Shown in pieces: positions 48,876 through 60,419 of a stretch of 64,000 nucleotides of DNA (position 1 is its first letter; each line of letters starts with the position of its first letter). This stretch comes from Eukaryota sp. TZLM1-RC. Taxonomy: Eukaryota > Metamonada: BaSk clade. The position numbers and the translations under genes were made by a program. Below the pieces are notes generated by a model. That model saw nothing but the letters and a program-made list of their open reading frames with translations, was not told the DNA's origin and did no database searches. The DNA lies in contig JAUPSS010000004.1 of the NCBI GenBank assembly GCA_040285825.1, forward strand, positions 5,897,658-5,961,657. The letters are read 5' to 3'.

Positions 48876-51800
48876 ATGTTATCTGCATTTTCAGCATTAT
48901 CAATGGATTTAGCCTCTAAATGTAATATGACGGTTAATAAAACCGTCGAATACTTATCGGCAAATGGTATTCGCTCCACGACCCTGGGATATGCACTTGG
49001 TTTTCTTCCTCTAAATGTGAATAACTTGGCCCCAAGCGTTGTTATGGATCGAATTCCAGATCATTCCTGGTACCAATGATTTTTTGATCAAAAGGAACTT
49101 ATTACAAACCTTGGGGCTACGCACAAAGCACGGTTTCAATATTAATTTGGAACGCGAACATCGCACCATCTCAAATGCTGAATGTGAGTTTGATTACAGA
49201 ATTTGTCAACCAATTAGATTCATTGAACAATTGAGTAATAAATCAAACTTAGGTAATGGTTTTGGGCATTCCACATGATTTAGATGAGTTGGGCTGTAGA
49301 ATATGCCTGGATGACATTATGGACGAGGAACGCCTAGTCGTGCCTACTCGAAAAATACAGTAATGTTTTTAGTGGGCTCCCTCACCCTAAGAGAATTGAT
49401 TGTTAGCCGATGACCATTCCATTTTATGACAAAAGTAAGGTAGTCAGAAGGAAACTTCGAAGATTAAACCCACAAAAACAACGGCTATCCCAGGCAATTT
49501 TTAACGAAGTGATCCGTATGGATTTGCTGTGACAGCAAAACGTCAATTTAGTGGTCCCATCTGTCTTGTGATTTATTCTGATCACGGGAAACAACGATTA
49601 ACTGGCGATTTTAGTGGTATATGTGGAGTAAATGATTTAATTAAACATGTAGAGGCAATTTTACCCAGGATTACCAACATCTTAGAGTTTCTCAGAAAAG
49701 CTAATTAAATAGCAACTCAAGATTTACCTAAGGCATTTTTGCAGCTCAAAACTTCAGAAGAGGATATTGATAAAACTACCGTTTCAATTCCCGGGTTGTA
49801 GATCAGCTTTAATAGGACTTGTTGTGGTTTAAAAAACGTTCCTGTAGTCTTCCAAAACATGATGATGGAAATATTTGATTCCGAAAGGTGTATTTATATA
49901 TATCGATGATATTATAATAATAGCTTCAACCTTTCTATCCAGAGTAGGTACGGTCCTAGAACGCGCCAAACGTTTTAGAGTGAACCTAGGCCTACCCAAG
50001 TGTAGCTTTACCACTTGCAAACATGAAATAAAAATTCTATGTAGCATTTTTGTAAACAAAACCCGTTATATAAATGAATCTAGAATTGAGGAACTGATCA
50101 ATCTACCCGAACCCAGGACATTACCTGAAGTTGGGAGTTTTGTAGGTTCGATCAAATATATACGTGACTGGTTGCCAAATTTGTCTGCTTTGATAGAACC
50201 ATTCATCAAATTTCTAGAAACAAACTGTCAAAAATCAAGTGGACTTCTGACGAGGCTTTTGATAAGATTATAAACCTTATTAAAGCAAATATCCCTCTTG
50301 AGTTGCCCTCAGAAGACAAGCATATTCTAATTAGTGTTGATGCGTCTGATGTGGCTGTAGGTGGAGTAATAAGGCAAGAAGCTAACCAACCTAAAGATCT
50401 TACGACACCTCTAATGGACAGAAAAGTTGTACCTATTGCCTTCTTTAGCAGATTATTATCAACTTCACAAAAGAATTGGTCTGCACTTCAGAAAGAATTG
50501 TACGCAACTTATTCTCACTGACAGAAGTTTAGAAAATTATTTCATTTCGGGGAAATTAACTATATTCACTGATGATAGAAACTTAGCATACCTTATCTCA
50601 GCTCCTGAAAAGAACAGAATTGTTAAGATGTGGCTACCAATATTGTCAGAATTCAATTTTGATGTAGTTCACACTGCAGGCGAGGAGAATTATTGGGCAG
50701 ACATGTTGTCTAGATTGGTTAATATCAAACCCAAAACCCCTCGAGTCCAACAAGTGAGAAACTTGGCACCTCACAGAGTTGAAGAACAATTACCCAATTT
50801 AAATTTATTAACTAGAGTTAATTTGTTAAGGGATGACATTAGACAACCGTCCAGAATTGAAGTACCCACGATCAATAGCTTATCTGCATAAAAAGAAGCA
50901 GTTGAGGATACTAAATTTGATTTATTTGACACATGGATCTCAAAGATTAGGCAAGACCAACTCATAGTTGTTGATTCAAAACCTGATTATTATAAAGATT
51001 ACAAATATAATTCTGATATTCAATTGTATACCAACAATCGTGGGAAGATTCTTATCCCAGATAGTTTAAAGAAGCAGACTTTAACCATCATTCATGGACA
51101 TGCAAATGTTGGCCATCCTAGTGTGACGACTAGCGTAAAAAATTACTCAATAGTGATTACTTTTGGTTCGACATGCGCAAAGACATGATCAATCATACTA
51201 AGAGATTCCCAGCATGTCAAAAGTCGGCACATGTGCCTAAAAATGAATCATCTGGCTCTCTTTGCGCTGTCATTGAATCATCTGGCTCTCTTTGGGCTGA
51301 TCTACCTTTTGCACGATTAAACGCAGACACTATTGGACCATTACAACAAGATGATAATGGATTCAAATATTTAATAGTCTTTGTAGATTCGTTCACTAGG
51401 TATACGATCATTTGCCCTGTGAAGGAATTGAATGCAGTGGAGGCAACCAATCACCTCCTATGGAATGTAGTATTAATTTTTGGTATCCCACTGTTGATTC
51501 ATGGTGACAATGGTATTGAATTTGCAAATGCCATTTTCAAAGGGTTATGCGATTTATTAAACATTGAAGTAAGTCGTTCACTAAATAGCTTCTCACAAAG
51601 CAATAGTTTAGTAGAAAGACGACACAAAGACATTTTACAAAGTCTAAGAAAAATTTTGGTGGACTTTGGTGATTATAGCAATTGGAGTGAATATATCCCA
51701 ATTGTACAACTTCAAATCAATTCAACTATTAGTAGAGTCACTGGTCATTCGCCCTACAATTTAATGTTTGGTAGCGACCAAAGCCCTAGAGCTGATCCTA

Positions 51801-52558
51801 GTAATATGTTAGAACAAATAAAAACAGCTAATATTAATATTCCCTTTGTCAAAGTTCTTAGGGCAAAAATTGAAAAGATTTCAAAGAAGAGAGAAGAAGC
51901 AGAGCTCAGGCAAGCTCAACAACTGCCTGAAATTAACAAACATAGGAACCCTTTTAATAAAGGTGATTTAGTTCTGCGATCAAAGGCTAATGGTAAACTC
52001 CATTGTTGCTTCGTTGGCCTTTTTTTCGTTGAAGAAGTTAAATCCAATAAAAGTTTATTACTCAAGTATCTTGTCGCTGGTTCGACGTCTACGGCAAGTA
52101 TTAATCACTGTAAATTATACCTCTCTGATTTCCCCAAAGAAGATATAGATTGGCATAAGAACATTGCTGCCGGTGATATGGAAGAATCTGTAATTATTAA
52201 AATTATAGACCACTTCGATTTTATAGACTTGAATGATAATAAAATTCCTTATTGCACCAAAGTTTGGTATGGCAGCGAGACAACCTTTGTCCCTGTTGCT
52301 GACGTCAAAAGCACTGATGCATACCAATCATATTTGCGTACCCTTGGTACCAGGAAACGGAAAGTGAATTCCAATTCTAAATCTAAATCTAAGACTAATT
52401 CCCCTGCAGTTAATTCTTCTAGCTCTTGTACGAGATCTAAGAGAGGGAAGAGTTAATGTTGTACTGTGGACAATTAGTCTAGTATAGACTTCACTAGTGA
52501 TGGCCTTTATAAGAGCCAGTGAATTTTAATAAAGATTCTTATCTCTATTCTGTTACTG
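48876..52558 (+). mobile_element. Ty3/gypsy-type LTR retrotransposon, decayed
   Basis: Domain order RT, RNase H, integrase marks a Ty3/gypsy (metavirus-type) element. RT remains at 49.56-50.2 kb: RLTGDFSGICGVNDLI, QDLPKAFLQLKTSEEDIDKT, NVPVVFQNMM, then GVFIYIDDIIII. RNase H: ISVDASDVAVGGVI, TIFTDDRNLAYL. Stops and frameshifts break the polyprotein at least six times. The start holds a 67-codon frame (48876-49079) that could be gag-like, not recognised. The end has TGTTGTACTG..., TTTATAAGAG and AATAAA (52456-52550), which looks like a 3' LTR. No matching 5' LTR is seen. Confidence 0.88.
51173..52456 (+). CDS. Integrase of the Ty3/gypsy-type element
   Basis: 427-codon open frame from ATG 51173. 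The catalytic core has D52 (NADTIGPL), D112 (IHGDNGIEF) and E148 (NSLVERRHK), with exactly 35 residues between D112 and E148 as in retroviral-type integrases. The preceding zinc region (HIGH-like HGHANVGH at 51.09 kb) is in another frame, and its last Cys pair reads RFPACQ, with Phe where the first Cys is expected. The C-terminus is Ser/Lys-rich and basic (SNSKSKSKTNSPAVNSSS, ending SKRGKS), possibly a targeting tail. It is part of the decayed polyprotein, not a stand-alone gene. Confidence 0.85.
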   Translation: MRKDMINHTKRFPACQKSAHVPKNESSGSLCAVIESSGSLWADLPFARLNADTIGPLQQDDNGFKYLIVFVDSFTRYTIICPVKELNAVEATNHLLWNVVLIFGIPLLIHGDNGIEFANAIFKGLCDLLNIEVSRSLNSFSQSNSLVERRHKDILQSLRKILVDFGDYSNWSEYIPIVQLQINSTISRVTGHSPYNLMFGSDQSPRADPSNMLEQIKTANINIPFVKVLRAKIEKISKKREEAELRQAQQLPEINKHRNPFNKGDLVLRSKANGKLHCCFVGLFFVEEVKSNKSLLLKYLVAGSTSTASINHCKLYLSDFPKEDIDWHKNIAAGDMEESVIIKIIDHFDFIDLNDNKIPYCTKVWYGSETTFVPVADVKSTDAYQSYLRTLGTRKRKVNSNSKSKSKTNSPAVNSSSSCTRSKRGKS

Positions 52559-52559
52559 T

Positions 52560-52850
52560 ATATGTCTAACCTTACAGCATCAATATATGATAAGTATTCT
52601 CGATATGAGTTTTTGCAAGTAATCATAGAACCGCTTGGTCCTCTTGCTTTATCTTTTCTGGATGATTTTGTTGAAATTGTGAAACAACGTAATGGAAGAG
52701 TTTTTGGTAAAACAGAATTGTATTTTCAATTTTCAAAGGTGTTGTTCCCTTATTATCTTCAGCTTTGTTATCTCTTGGACGCTTTTATGAAAGAAAAACC
52801 TCCAGTCAATTCTTCTTGGCTGATTTGGGTGATGAAGGCATAGAATTTTA
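52560..52850 (+). mobile_element. Non-LTR retroelement C-terminal fragment
   Basis: Frame 52562-52843 reads YDKYSRYEFLQVIIEPLGPLALSFLDDFVEIVKQRNGRVFGKTELYFQFSKV, the final domain layout of families A-E. It matches the antisense fragment at 32.8 kb. 5'-truncated, with a frameshift near its end (ALCYLLDAF rather than ALLSLGRFYERK). Confidence 0.75.
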
Positions 52851-53107
52851 ACCTTGTCGTTTTGTTTGTTTTTAATTAGAATAAATAAAAATATAAATAA
52901 AAAATAATAATCATAGAATGTTAACGTCTTTAGGCTTATATGTAATAATTGAAAATAAGCCAACCTTTTGACTTCACTTTATTTCAATCACATTCAAACC
53001 TTTCAATTACAGACGTACAAAAAATGAAAACATAAGATGTGGTTTAAATTCAACATAACCTTTGAAAAACAACATTATATAAATAATTTATCTACAAAAA
53101 TACAAAA

Positions 53108-54325
53108 CTATAAAACTGAATAAAACCTTTTTGGACCATGTTCCTCGTAATCAGCCTTAGTGTAAACATGGTGTTTAAACTCTGGGGTACTCGCCATCTT
53201 TGAACCACCATACCAAACAGCGAACCGTTGAAAAGGTGAAGTTTCAACATTTACTGTAATATCTTCTACATGCTGAGTGCTCCTTTTCCTTATATCAGAC
53301 ATTCGTTGGTTTACAATTCCAGCTAAATCTCGTTGTAGTCTCTTATCAAACTTGGGAAACATGGTACTACCTCCAGATAAACAAATTTTTCCATAGAGCG
53401 CTCTCCTAGCATCAATAGGGGATGCCTGGATAGACTGATCAAGGAGCTCGTGCAGGGGAGTAGTGAACTGCGTGGAGAATATTTCTGGTCTAAAAAACAG
53501 CTCTGGTCCTAAAAAGCGTTCATAGCCAAGGTCAAATTCAAATTGTTTTCCAGACGCTGAATCAATTCCTGTGAGCTGTTTGATTTTGTCCGCAGGTCTG
53601 TCATCAAATTTGTTAAACTCTTTGGCCAAATCTCCACATACATAAGAATGTCGTTCCTTTGCATAACTTGCCATTGCATTAACTTCATGTGGTGGAATGC
53701 TCTTTTCTCTATGACGCAGCATTTTGGCAATGAACTGAGTAATGTCACGGCCAGCAAGAGGAATATGCTTGATAGCAGAGCCAACGACATAGCCCTCTAC
53801 AATGGGAATGATGTGAGTGACACCATCTCCTGAATCAATAATGGTTCCAGTGATGGGTACTTTTTCTTCAGGGTTAAGGTTACCATAGAGCGCTAGAACG
53901 GCCTGGACTCCAATATAAAGACCTGCAACACCAAAGGTTTCAAACATTACTTCCGCGGTGTACTCTCTATTCTCTGGTGAGTTGAGAGGAGGTTCAGTAA
54001 GAAGAAAGTTGTGTTCTTCAGGGTTGCATCGGAGATAGTCAAACATACAAGAATGCCAGTACTTTTCCATCATGTCCCAGTTTTCGATCTGGCCATGCTT
54101 AAGAGGATAGTCTAATTCATATGTGCGAGCCATTTTCAGAGCTTCATCGCCAATGAAAAAATCCATATCGGGAAACGAGTTCGATGTTATGGTCCCTGGT
54201 TTTTTAAAGTTGTGCGCAACAGCAGAAGGAACAATGTAGTTGGGTATGTTTTGTCCGGCATATCCAAGTTTGGTATAACCCGTACCATTATCAATAACAA
54301 CAGCCGGTCGATCGAGAGGTGTCAT
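53108..54325 (-). CDS. ARP3: Actin-related protein 3 (Arp2/3 complex)
   Basis: 405 residues from ATG 54325. Actin-fold ATPase that, with Arp2 and five other subunits, nucleates branched actin. Family-specific text throughout: PAVVIDNGTGYTKLGYAGQN (phosphate 1), FIGDEAL, WDMMEKYWHSCMFDYLR, HNFLLTEPPLNSPENREYTAEVMFETF, GTIIDSGDGVTHIIPIVEGYVVGS (phosphate 2), VNAMASYAKERHSYVCGDLAKEFNKFD, GYERFLGPELFF, CLSGGSTMFPKFDKRLQRDL and FAVWYGGSKMASTPEF. Slightly shorter than human Arp3 (418). No introns. A family-A element begins about 72 bp upstream of the start, so the promoter is squeezed or partly element-derived. Confidence 0.97.
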   Translation of the reverse strand: MTPLDRPAVVIDNGTGYTKLGYAGQNIPNYIVPSAVAHNFKKPGTITSNSFPDMDFFIGDEALKMARTYELDYPLKHGQIENWDMMEKYWHSCMFDYLRCNPEEHNFLLTEPPLNSPENREYTAEVMFETFGVAGLYIGVQAVLALYGNLNPEEKVPITGTIIDSGDGVTHIIPIVEGYVVGSAIKHIPLAGRDITQFIAKMLRHREKSIPPHEVNAMASYAKERHSYVCGDLAKEFNKFDDRPADKIKQLTGIDSASGKQFEFDLGYERFLGPELFFRPEIFSTQFTTPLHELLDQSIQASPIDARRALYGKICLSGGSTMFPKFDKRLQRDLAGIVNQRMSDIRKRSTQHVEDITVNVETSPFQRFAVWYGGSKMASTPEFKHHVYTKADYEEHGPKRFYSVL

Positions 54326-54396
54326 GGACTATGTCGAATGCAAGAATTCGTTGAGATTAGGAGAAATCTTTAGAATTATCCTTTTGTTTTACACAA

Positions 54397-54965
54397 CCAA
54401 TGCAAGAATATCGTGTGTCGAAGAGCCTCTGCTGAAGGAAACACTTTCTCTGAATAATTTTGGTTCTGATGATAGAGGTGGTGTATACTGTGATTGGATT
54501 GATAATTCTGAAGCTATTGTTGACTTTGTCTCATGTAATGTTGCAAATGATACTTTGGTGCACGGAAGAAAACTTAATCATTTGACTGCTCTTGATTTTA
54601 AAGCAAAAGAGAAACATAGAAAATATGATAAAGATATTGAAGAAGCTAATGCCGATAGAAATACACAGCTGGTTTTTTTGCTTTTCCATTTTCGATAAAT
54701 GGAAGATTATCAGATGAAGCAGAAACTTTTTTGAATGACTTCCAAAAAATGGCGCAAGAAAAAACAATAAAAAAATTGATATTTTTTTATGGCGTTCACG
54801 AATTCAATTTGCCGTTATCAATAGATTACCTCGGTTTTTTAATCGAATAAGAGAAGCTTTAGCTAGACAGCAAGCACATCAAGATTTTGTAGAGGAAATC
54901 TTGGTTCAATGTCAGTCGTCCCAATAGTTATGAATTAATTTAATTAAGTGTGCATGTTCAATAAA
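54397..54965 (+). mobile_element. Family-A 3' part, divergent from Arp3
   Basis: 5'-truncated at the NARISCVEEPLLKETL region; contains the endonuclease (GSDDRGGVYCDWIDNSEAIVDF, KEKHRKYDKDIEEAN) and 3' UTR. A homopolymer shift at about 54.68 kb breaks the frame. Confidence 0.9.
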
Positions 54966-54999
54966 TATTGAAACAATCAATGTTTATTCAATCATTTTT

Positions 55000-55200
55000 G
55001 TGATAGTCTTTGATTTATTCAATAGGGAATATGAAATCATGAAATACACAACTAAAACTTCTTCAAAATCTGCGTCACCTACATCACAACAATTAATTAC
55101 TAAAGATTCAGAAAATTTCCCAAATGAAGAGAGTGATTCAGAAATTAATTTTACCTTCCCACAAAAAATGAAAATACAATCCTGTTTTGGTAGTAAACAC
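55000..55200 (+). mobile_element. Retroelement N-terminal fragment (family B/C type)
   Basis: Frame 55000-55206 includes KTSSKSASPTSQQLITKDSENF, homologous to 30.82-31.0 kb (CTAKAPHPQNLPPLHRNKYLLKIQKIS in a shifted frame there). It abuts the minus-strand family-C copy. Confidence 0.6.
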
Positions 55201-55950
55201 GATTGAAAATTTTTCCAGTTCTTTCCTTTACAACTACAACGAAATCCTCAAGGAAAGCCATAGCAGCCTTACGCAAAGATCCAAGCAAAAAAAACAAAGA
55301 AGCATAAATTATATTGGGCATGAGAATTTTCATTTAAAGAGGAAAGGGTTCAGCGTATTTAGCAATTTTATATTTTTCGCCAGCAAGAAGAGGATTATTG
55401 AGGTTTGAGTTAATGAAATGCTCGTTAGAAGAATTACAAGGGTCTATGGACATGGCGTCTAAAATAGTAAAACTACCATTCAAGCCGAGAACAACCAAAT
55501 CACCTCTTGTCAGACCCATAGAAGCTCTGCTGTAGCGCGTACTTTCAATATTGGGGTCATTGAGAATTAATTTTGATTGCAGATGCTCTAAAAAGGAATC
55601 TACTATATGTGATCTGCACACATAAATTTGGTCCCTGACATTATTATGCACTTTACTTTTAAATGTAATGAAATGTTTACAGTTCAAAAGATGAGTAAAC
55701 AAAAGAGGTTTACCACATTTACAAGTTAAATGATTGGACAAATTGTTCGGCTACAGAAAACAATGAAAACGCATGTTTCAAAGCCATTCATTGTTTTTTA
55801 ACAAAAGTCCATAAACAGAGGGAATTTGACTTACTAATGCAGCAGCAGAACTATTACGAATGTCCTTTGAAAAATTTCCGAAAGCAAGATTTTCAGTTTT
55901 GGCCAAGCCAAGTCTTACTTCGTAATCCAAGCTTCTTATTTAATCATGAT
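55200..55950 (-). mobile_element. Family-C non-LTR retroelement, 5'-truncated
   Basis: Frames 55741-55334 and 55333-55151 hold the zinc motif (LTCKCGKPLLFTHLLNCKHFITFKSKVH), the endonuclease (TRGDLVVLGLNGSFTILDAMSIDP, KYKIAKYAEP) and the C-terminus (FLEDFVVVVKERTGKIFNRVYYQNRIVFSF). The upstream part to 55.95 kb is decayed. Related to 29.4-30.6 kb. Confidence 0.85.
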
Positions 55951-56171
55951 TGTCGCTAGGTGTGGATGATTCTGGTGCAAAGACTATTACTGCAGAGATT
56001 GTCGCAAAAATAGCAGACACTGTAAGGAGTTTGGAAAGCCTAAAAATAATTCATTATGATGTTTATTGATAGTATTTTATTTTTTATTATACTATTTATT
56101 TTTATTCAATTATCCATTAAATAGTTTCATATATTTTATTCATTGAAAAGAATGAAGAATTTCATATATAT

Positions 56172-56203
56172 TTTCTATATATTATATTATATTATATTAT
56201 TAC
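56172..56203 (+). repeat. Short (ATTAT)n tract
   Basis: About six pentamer units directly at the truncated 5' end of the family-D copy that follows. Confidence 0.85.
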
Positions 56204-57385
56204 ATTTTTTTAGTCCTAAATTTGGTGGAGTTGGTTTTTCAAAAGCAGAGTATTTATGCAAAAGTGCTTTTATTGGTGGTATGAAAAATTTTCTTTTTGA
56301 ATGGAAACTTCGTTTTGATCATATTCCTTTGAATGAATCACATCCTTTATTAATTTCTCTTGAAAAATGGTGCAAGAACTACCTGTTGATGTTTGGAATA
56401 GGAGTTTTCCTTCAAGTTTGCCTACTGTGCCTTCGAGATCTTTCACCAATCTTCATCTTGCTGTTGTGAAATTACAGAAGTCTGTTCTTATTGGTTTTTG
56501 AAGACCTGGATTTTTCTAAACGACTTAGTGTGACTAAGATTAATAATCCCGTCTTTGCTGCCTTTTTATCAGACATTCAGAACTGTACTAGTTTAATATC
56601 TCAGCAACCAAGGCCATTTGGTCTTCACTTAACAAATGAAGCTTGGAAACAAAACATGCGGTTGAGATTAGGGATGTATCCAAGTGGTCTTTTGGACAAT
56701 TCTTATTGTATTTGTAACAAAAAACCTACTGCCAATTTTCGTCATATTGTGAGCTGTAAGAAATTTCTCCAATATAGGTCAGTTCTTCATAATGCCGTTC
56801 GTGATGTGACATATGAGATGTTCAAGTGTTACAATTTTAGTTGCAAAGTAGAACCTTTGTTGAAGCATTATAGTGATGATAATCTTTTTTTAATTCACGT
56901 CGAGGTGATTTAATTGCTCCTTTTGTGGATTCCTCTCAAGTTGTTGTTGATTTCACTACAGTTGATCCCTTTGCTTTGGTTTATCGCGATGATGTTTTAC
57001 TTAGTACTAATGGTCATTTGAACAAGGCTGAAATAAATAAATATACCGGATAAATATACTGAGATATTAAATGATTTAAATAAGAACCTTTATTCGAAGT
57101 TTTCGTTTGTTCCTTTTGCCTTTTCGATTTTTGGCAACATTGGACAATCCGCCTTGAATTTCATCAATGATTTTGGTAATTTATGTCGTTCAAGTGGTAA
57201 GAATTTTGCAGAGAATTTATGGAAAAATCGTATCATTTTCGCTTTGTACAGAAGTGTTCCCAAGTACTTGAGTTTAATGATGTCTAAACTTTATAAGGAT
57301 TCATCAAGAGTTGGCGTGGAGAATTTAGTTTCTTATGTGTTTTAGTTTGTTCTATTTGATTCTTCGTAGAAAATAAATAAATAAA
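56204..57385 (+). mobile_element. Family-D non-LTR retroelement, 5'-truncated, in an (ATTAT)n array
   Basis: Begins within the post-RT region (SPKFGGVGFSKAEYLCKSAFIGGMKN). It continues with the zinc motif (YCICNKKPTANFRHIVSC), endonuclease and C-terminus (VENLVSYVF at 57345). From 56574 on it is nearly identical to 24051-24823, with single-base indels (for example CTTTTTTTAATT at 56.88 kb) and a small insertion/duplication near 57.03 kb that break the frame. Pentamer repeats flank both ends. Confidence 0.92.
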
Positions 57386-57424
57386 TATTATTATTATATT
57401 ATATTATATTATATTATATTATAT
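57386..57424 (+). repeat. (ATTAT)n tract
   Basis: About seven units between the family-D 3' end (AATAAATAAATAAAT) and the inverted family-A 3' end. Confidence 0.85.
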
Positions 57425-57483
57425 TAATTTATTGAATTTGCACACTTGATTAAATTAAATCATAACTAATGGGACGACTATCA
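57425..57483 (-). mobile_element. 59-bp family-A 3' UTR insertion, inverted, inside the pentamer array
   Basis: The reverse complement is identical over 59 bases to the family-A UTR at 32.65-32.71 kb, starting right after the TAA stop (TGATAGTCGTCCCATTAGTT...). It lies between two (ATTAT)n tracts and opposite in direction to its neighbours. Confidence 0.93.
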
Positions 57484-57641
57484 TATTATATTATATTATA
57501 TTATATTATATTATATTATATTATATTATATTATATTATATTATATTATATTATATTATATTATATTATATTATATTATATTATATTATATTATATTATA
57601 TTATATTATATTATATTATATTATATTATATTATATTATAT
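57484..57641 (+). repeat. (ATTAT)n array, about 31 units
   Basis: Perfect pentamer array ending exactly at the truncated 5' end of the next family-A copy. Confidence 0.97.
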
Positions 57642-59670
57642 TCAGCGATTTTTGCTACTGATGTCTTATTTCGTCAAAAATGAATCCAATGTTTGCATGT
57701 CATTGGATTTTTAGTAATGCTTTCAATTCGCTAAGTCGTCGGAGTATCCATGGTGCTCTATTGCAATATATGCCAGAATTAATACCATATTTTCAATCAA
57801 CATATTGCACATATTCTAATTTACATTTTGGTAACAACATTTTGATTTCATCAAGTGGCGTAAAGCAAGGAGATCCGTTAGGACCACTTTTGTTTTGTTT
57901 GGCCATTCATCCTATTCTACTGCAAATTCAAGAGATGTTTCCTTCACTAAAAATGATTGCATATATGGATGATGTTGTGCTTATTGGTGAATTAAATATT
58001 GTGAAAAAAGCAACTGTATGTTTTAAAGAATTATTTACCAAAATTGGTCTCCGACTTAATTTACTTAAATATGTTTTGTTATCGAATTCTCCAGTTTCCA
58101 CAATAATTGATGATATTGAAATTCAAGCCAAATTATATTCAATTGATGCTATTCGTCATTTGGGTTCGTTTTTAGGAAATAATGATGAAATTACCAAAAA
58201 AATTGTTTGAAAAGTTGAACTCAATTTCTGACAAAATTGACCGAATGATGAATTTAGATATAAAAAAACACATCAAATTTACCATTATAAGACTGTGTTT
58301 TTAGTTCCAATTTTAATCATATATTTCGATCTACAAATCCTCTCGTCACTAGACCTTTGGCTCAAAAAGTTTAATGAGTTACGTGCAAAAGTTCTGTCTC
58401 AATTACTGGGATGTAAAATGTTTCAAATTCCAGATCATGCTTACCTTAGTCCACAATATGGTGGTTTAGGGTGGACGAAGGCTTCTATTCTTACCTCGTG
58501 TGCTTTTGTTGGTGGATGCAGAAATGCAATCTTTGAGTTCTCCGAAAGATTTGCAGATTGGGAAGATTTATTGATGACAACGCAAAGTTCCACTGTTTTT
58601 GCATTAAATGAAGAAATTTCAAGAATTGATGTAGAAAAATGGGGTCGATGTTTTCCCCAATCATTCAATGGCAATATTCCAGAAAAAATGTTTTAAATTT
58701 GAAGTACACTCTTCGAACATTACAGAAAAGATTGACTGGAATGTATGAAAAGATCTTTATAATAATATTTGCAGCTCGGCTGTTTTTAAATCAAGATCTT
58801 CACTCATTGTTATTGGAAAAGGGTGTTTGTGAAAACAAGGTGTCAGATTCTTCACTTTTTGTAACCATTGTACCACGAAGATTTGGATTGTGTGCTACTA
58901 ATGAAGCATTTGTAACAAAAATGAGATTATATTTGAACATCCCCATTAACCAATTATTATCAAAAGAAAAATGTATTTGTTCGAATTCACCTCAACTCAC
59001 TTTGCGCCATGCTCTAAATTGCTCTAAATTGATAACTTATCGTTCTTCATTACATGATGCTGTTAGAGACACTGTTTTCAATATGGCACAAACTGCAAAG
59101 GATATCGTGTATCAAAGAGCCCCTGCTGAAAGAAACACTTTCTCTGAATAATTTTGGTTCTGATGATAGAGGTGATGTATACTGTGATTGGATTGATAAT
59201 TCTGAAGCTATTGTTGACTTTGTCTCATGTAATGTTGCAAACGATACTTTGGTTCACAGAAGAAAACTTAATCCTGTGGCTGCTCTGGATTTTAAAGCAA
59301 AGAAAAACATAGAAAATATGATAAAGAAATTGAAGATGCAAATATCGATAGAAATACACAGCTGGTTTTTATTGCTTTTCCATTTTCGATAAATGGAAGA
59401 TTATCAGTTGAAGCAGAAACTTTTTGGATGACTTCCAGAAAATGGTGAAAGAAAAAACAATGAAAAGATTTGACATTTTTTTATGGCGTTCACGGATTCA
59501 ATTTGCCATTATTAATAGATTACCGCGGTTTTTCAATCGAATTAGAGAAGCTTTAGCTAGACAGCAAGCAAATCAAGATTTTGTAGAGGAAATCTTGGTT
59601 TAATGATAGTCGTCCCATTAGTTATGATTTAATTTAATTAAGTGTGCAAATTCAATAAATTAATTTTTTT
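57642..59670 (+). mobile_element. Family-A non-LTR retroelement, 5'-truncated
   Basis: Starts at RT motif region A (FATDVLFRQ, SNAFNSLSRRSIHGAL) and contains motifs B (SSGVKQGDPLGPLLFCLAIHP) and C (IAYMDDVVLIG), the zinc motif, endonuclease and UTR. About 99% identical to 60.4-63.8 kb, but about six single-base indels, mostly in homopolymers, split it into frames 57680-58210, 58295-58696, 58639-59151 and 59054-59392. Flanked on both sides by pentamer arrays. Confidence 0.95.
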
Positions 59671-60419
59671 ATTATATTATATTATATTATATTATATTAT
59701 ATTATATTATATTATATTATATTATATTATATTATATTATATTATATTATATTATATTATATTATATTATATTATATTATATTATATTATATTATATTAT
59801 ATTATATTATATTATATTATATTATATTATATTATATTATATTATATTATATTATATTATATTATATTATATTATATTATATTATATTATATTATATTAT
59901 ATTATATTATATTATATTATATTATATTATATTATATTATATTATATTATATTATATTATATTATATTATATTATATTATATTATATTATATTATATTAT
60001 ATTATATTATATTATATTATATTATATTATATTATATTATATTATATTATATTATATTATATTATATTATATTATATTATATTATATTATATTATATTAT
60101 ATTATATTATATTATATTATATTATATTATATTATATTATATTATATTATATTATATTATATTATATTATATTATATTATATTATATTATATTATATTAT
60201 ATTATATTATATTATATTATATTATATTATATTATATTATATTATATTATATTATATTATATTATATTATATTATATTATATTATATTATATTATATTAT
60301 ATTATATTATATTATATTATATTATATTATATTATATTATATTATATTATATTATATTATATTATATTATATTATATTATATTATATTATATTATATTAT
60401 ATTATATTATATTATATTA
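59671..60419 (+). repeat. (ATTAT)n array, about 150 units
   Basis: 749 bp of uninterrupted, visibly perfect pentamer between the 3' end of one family-A element and the 5' end of the next. It is open in all forward frames (Ile-Ile-Leu-Tyr-Tyr), which creates a meaningless 270-codon frame. Confidence 0.98.
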
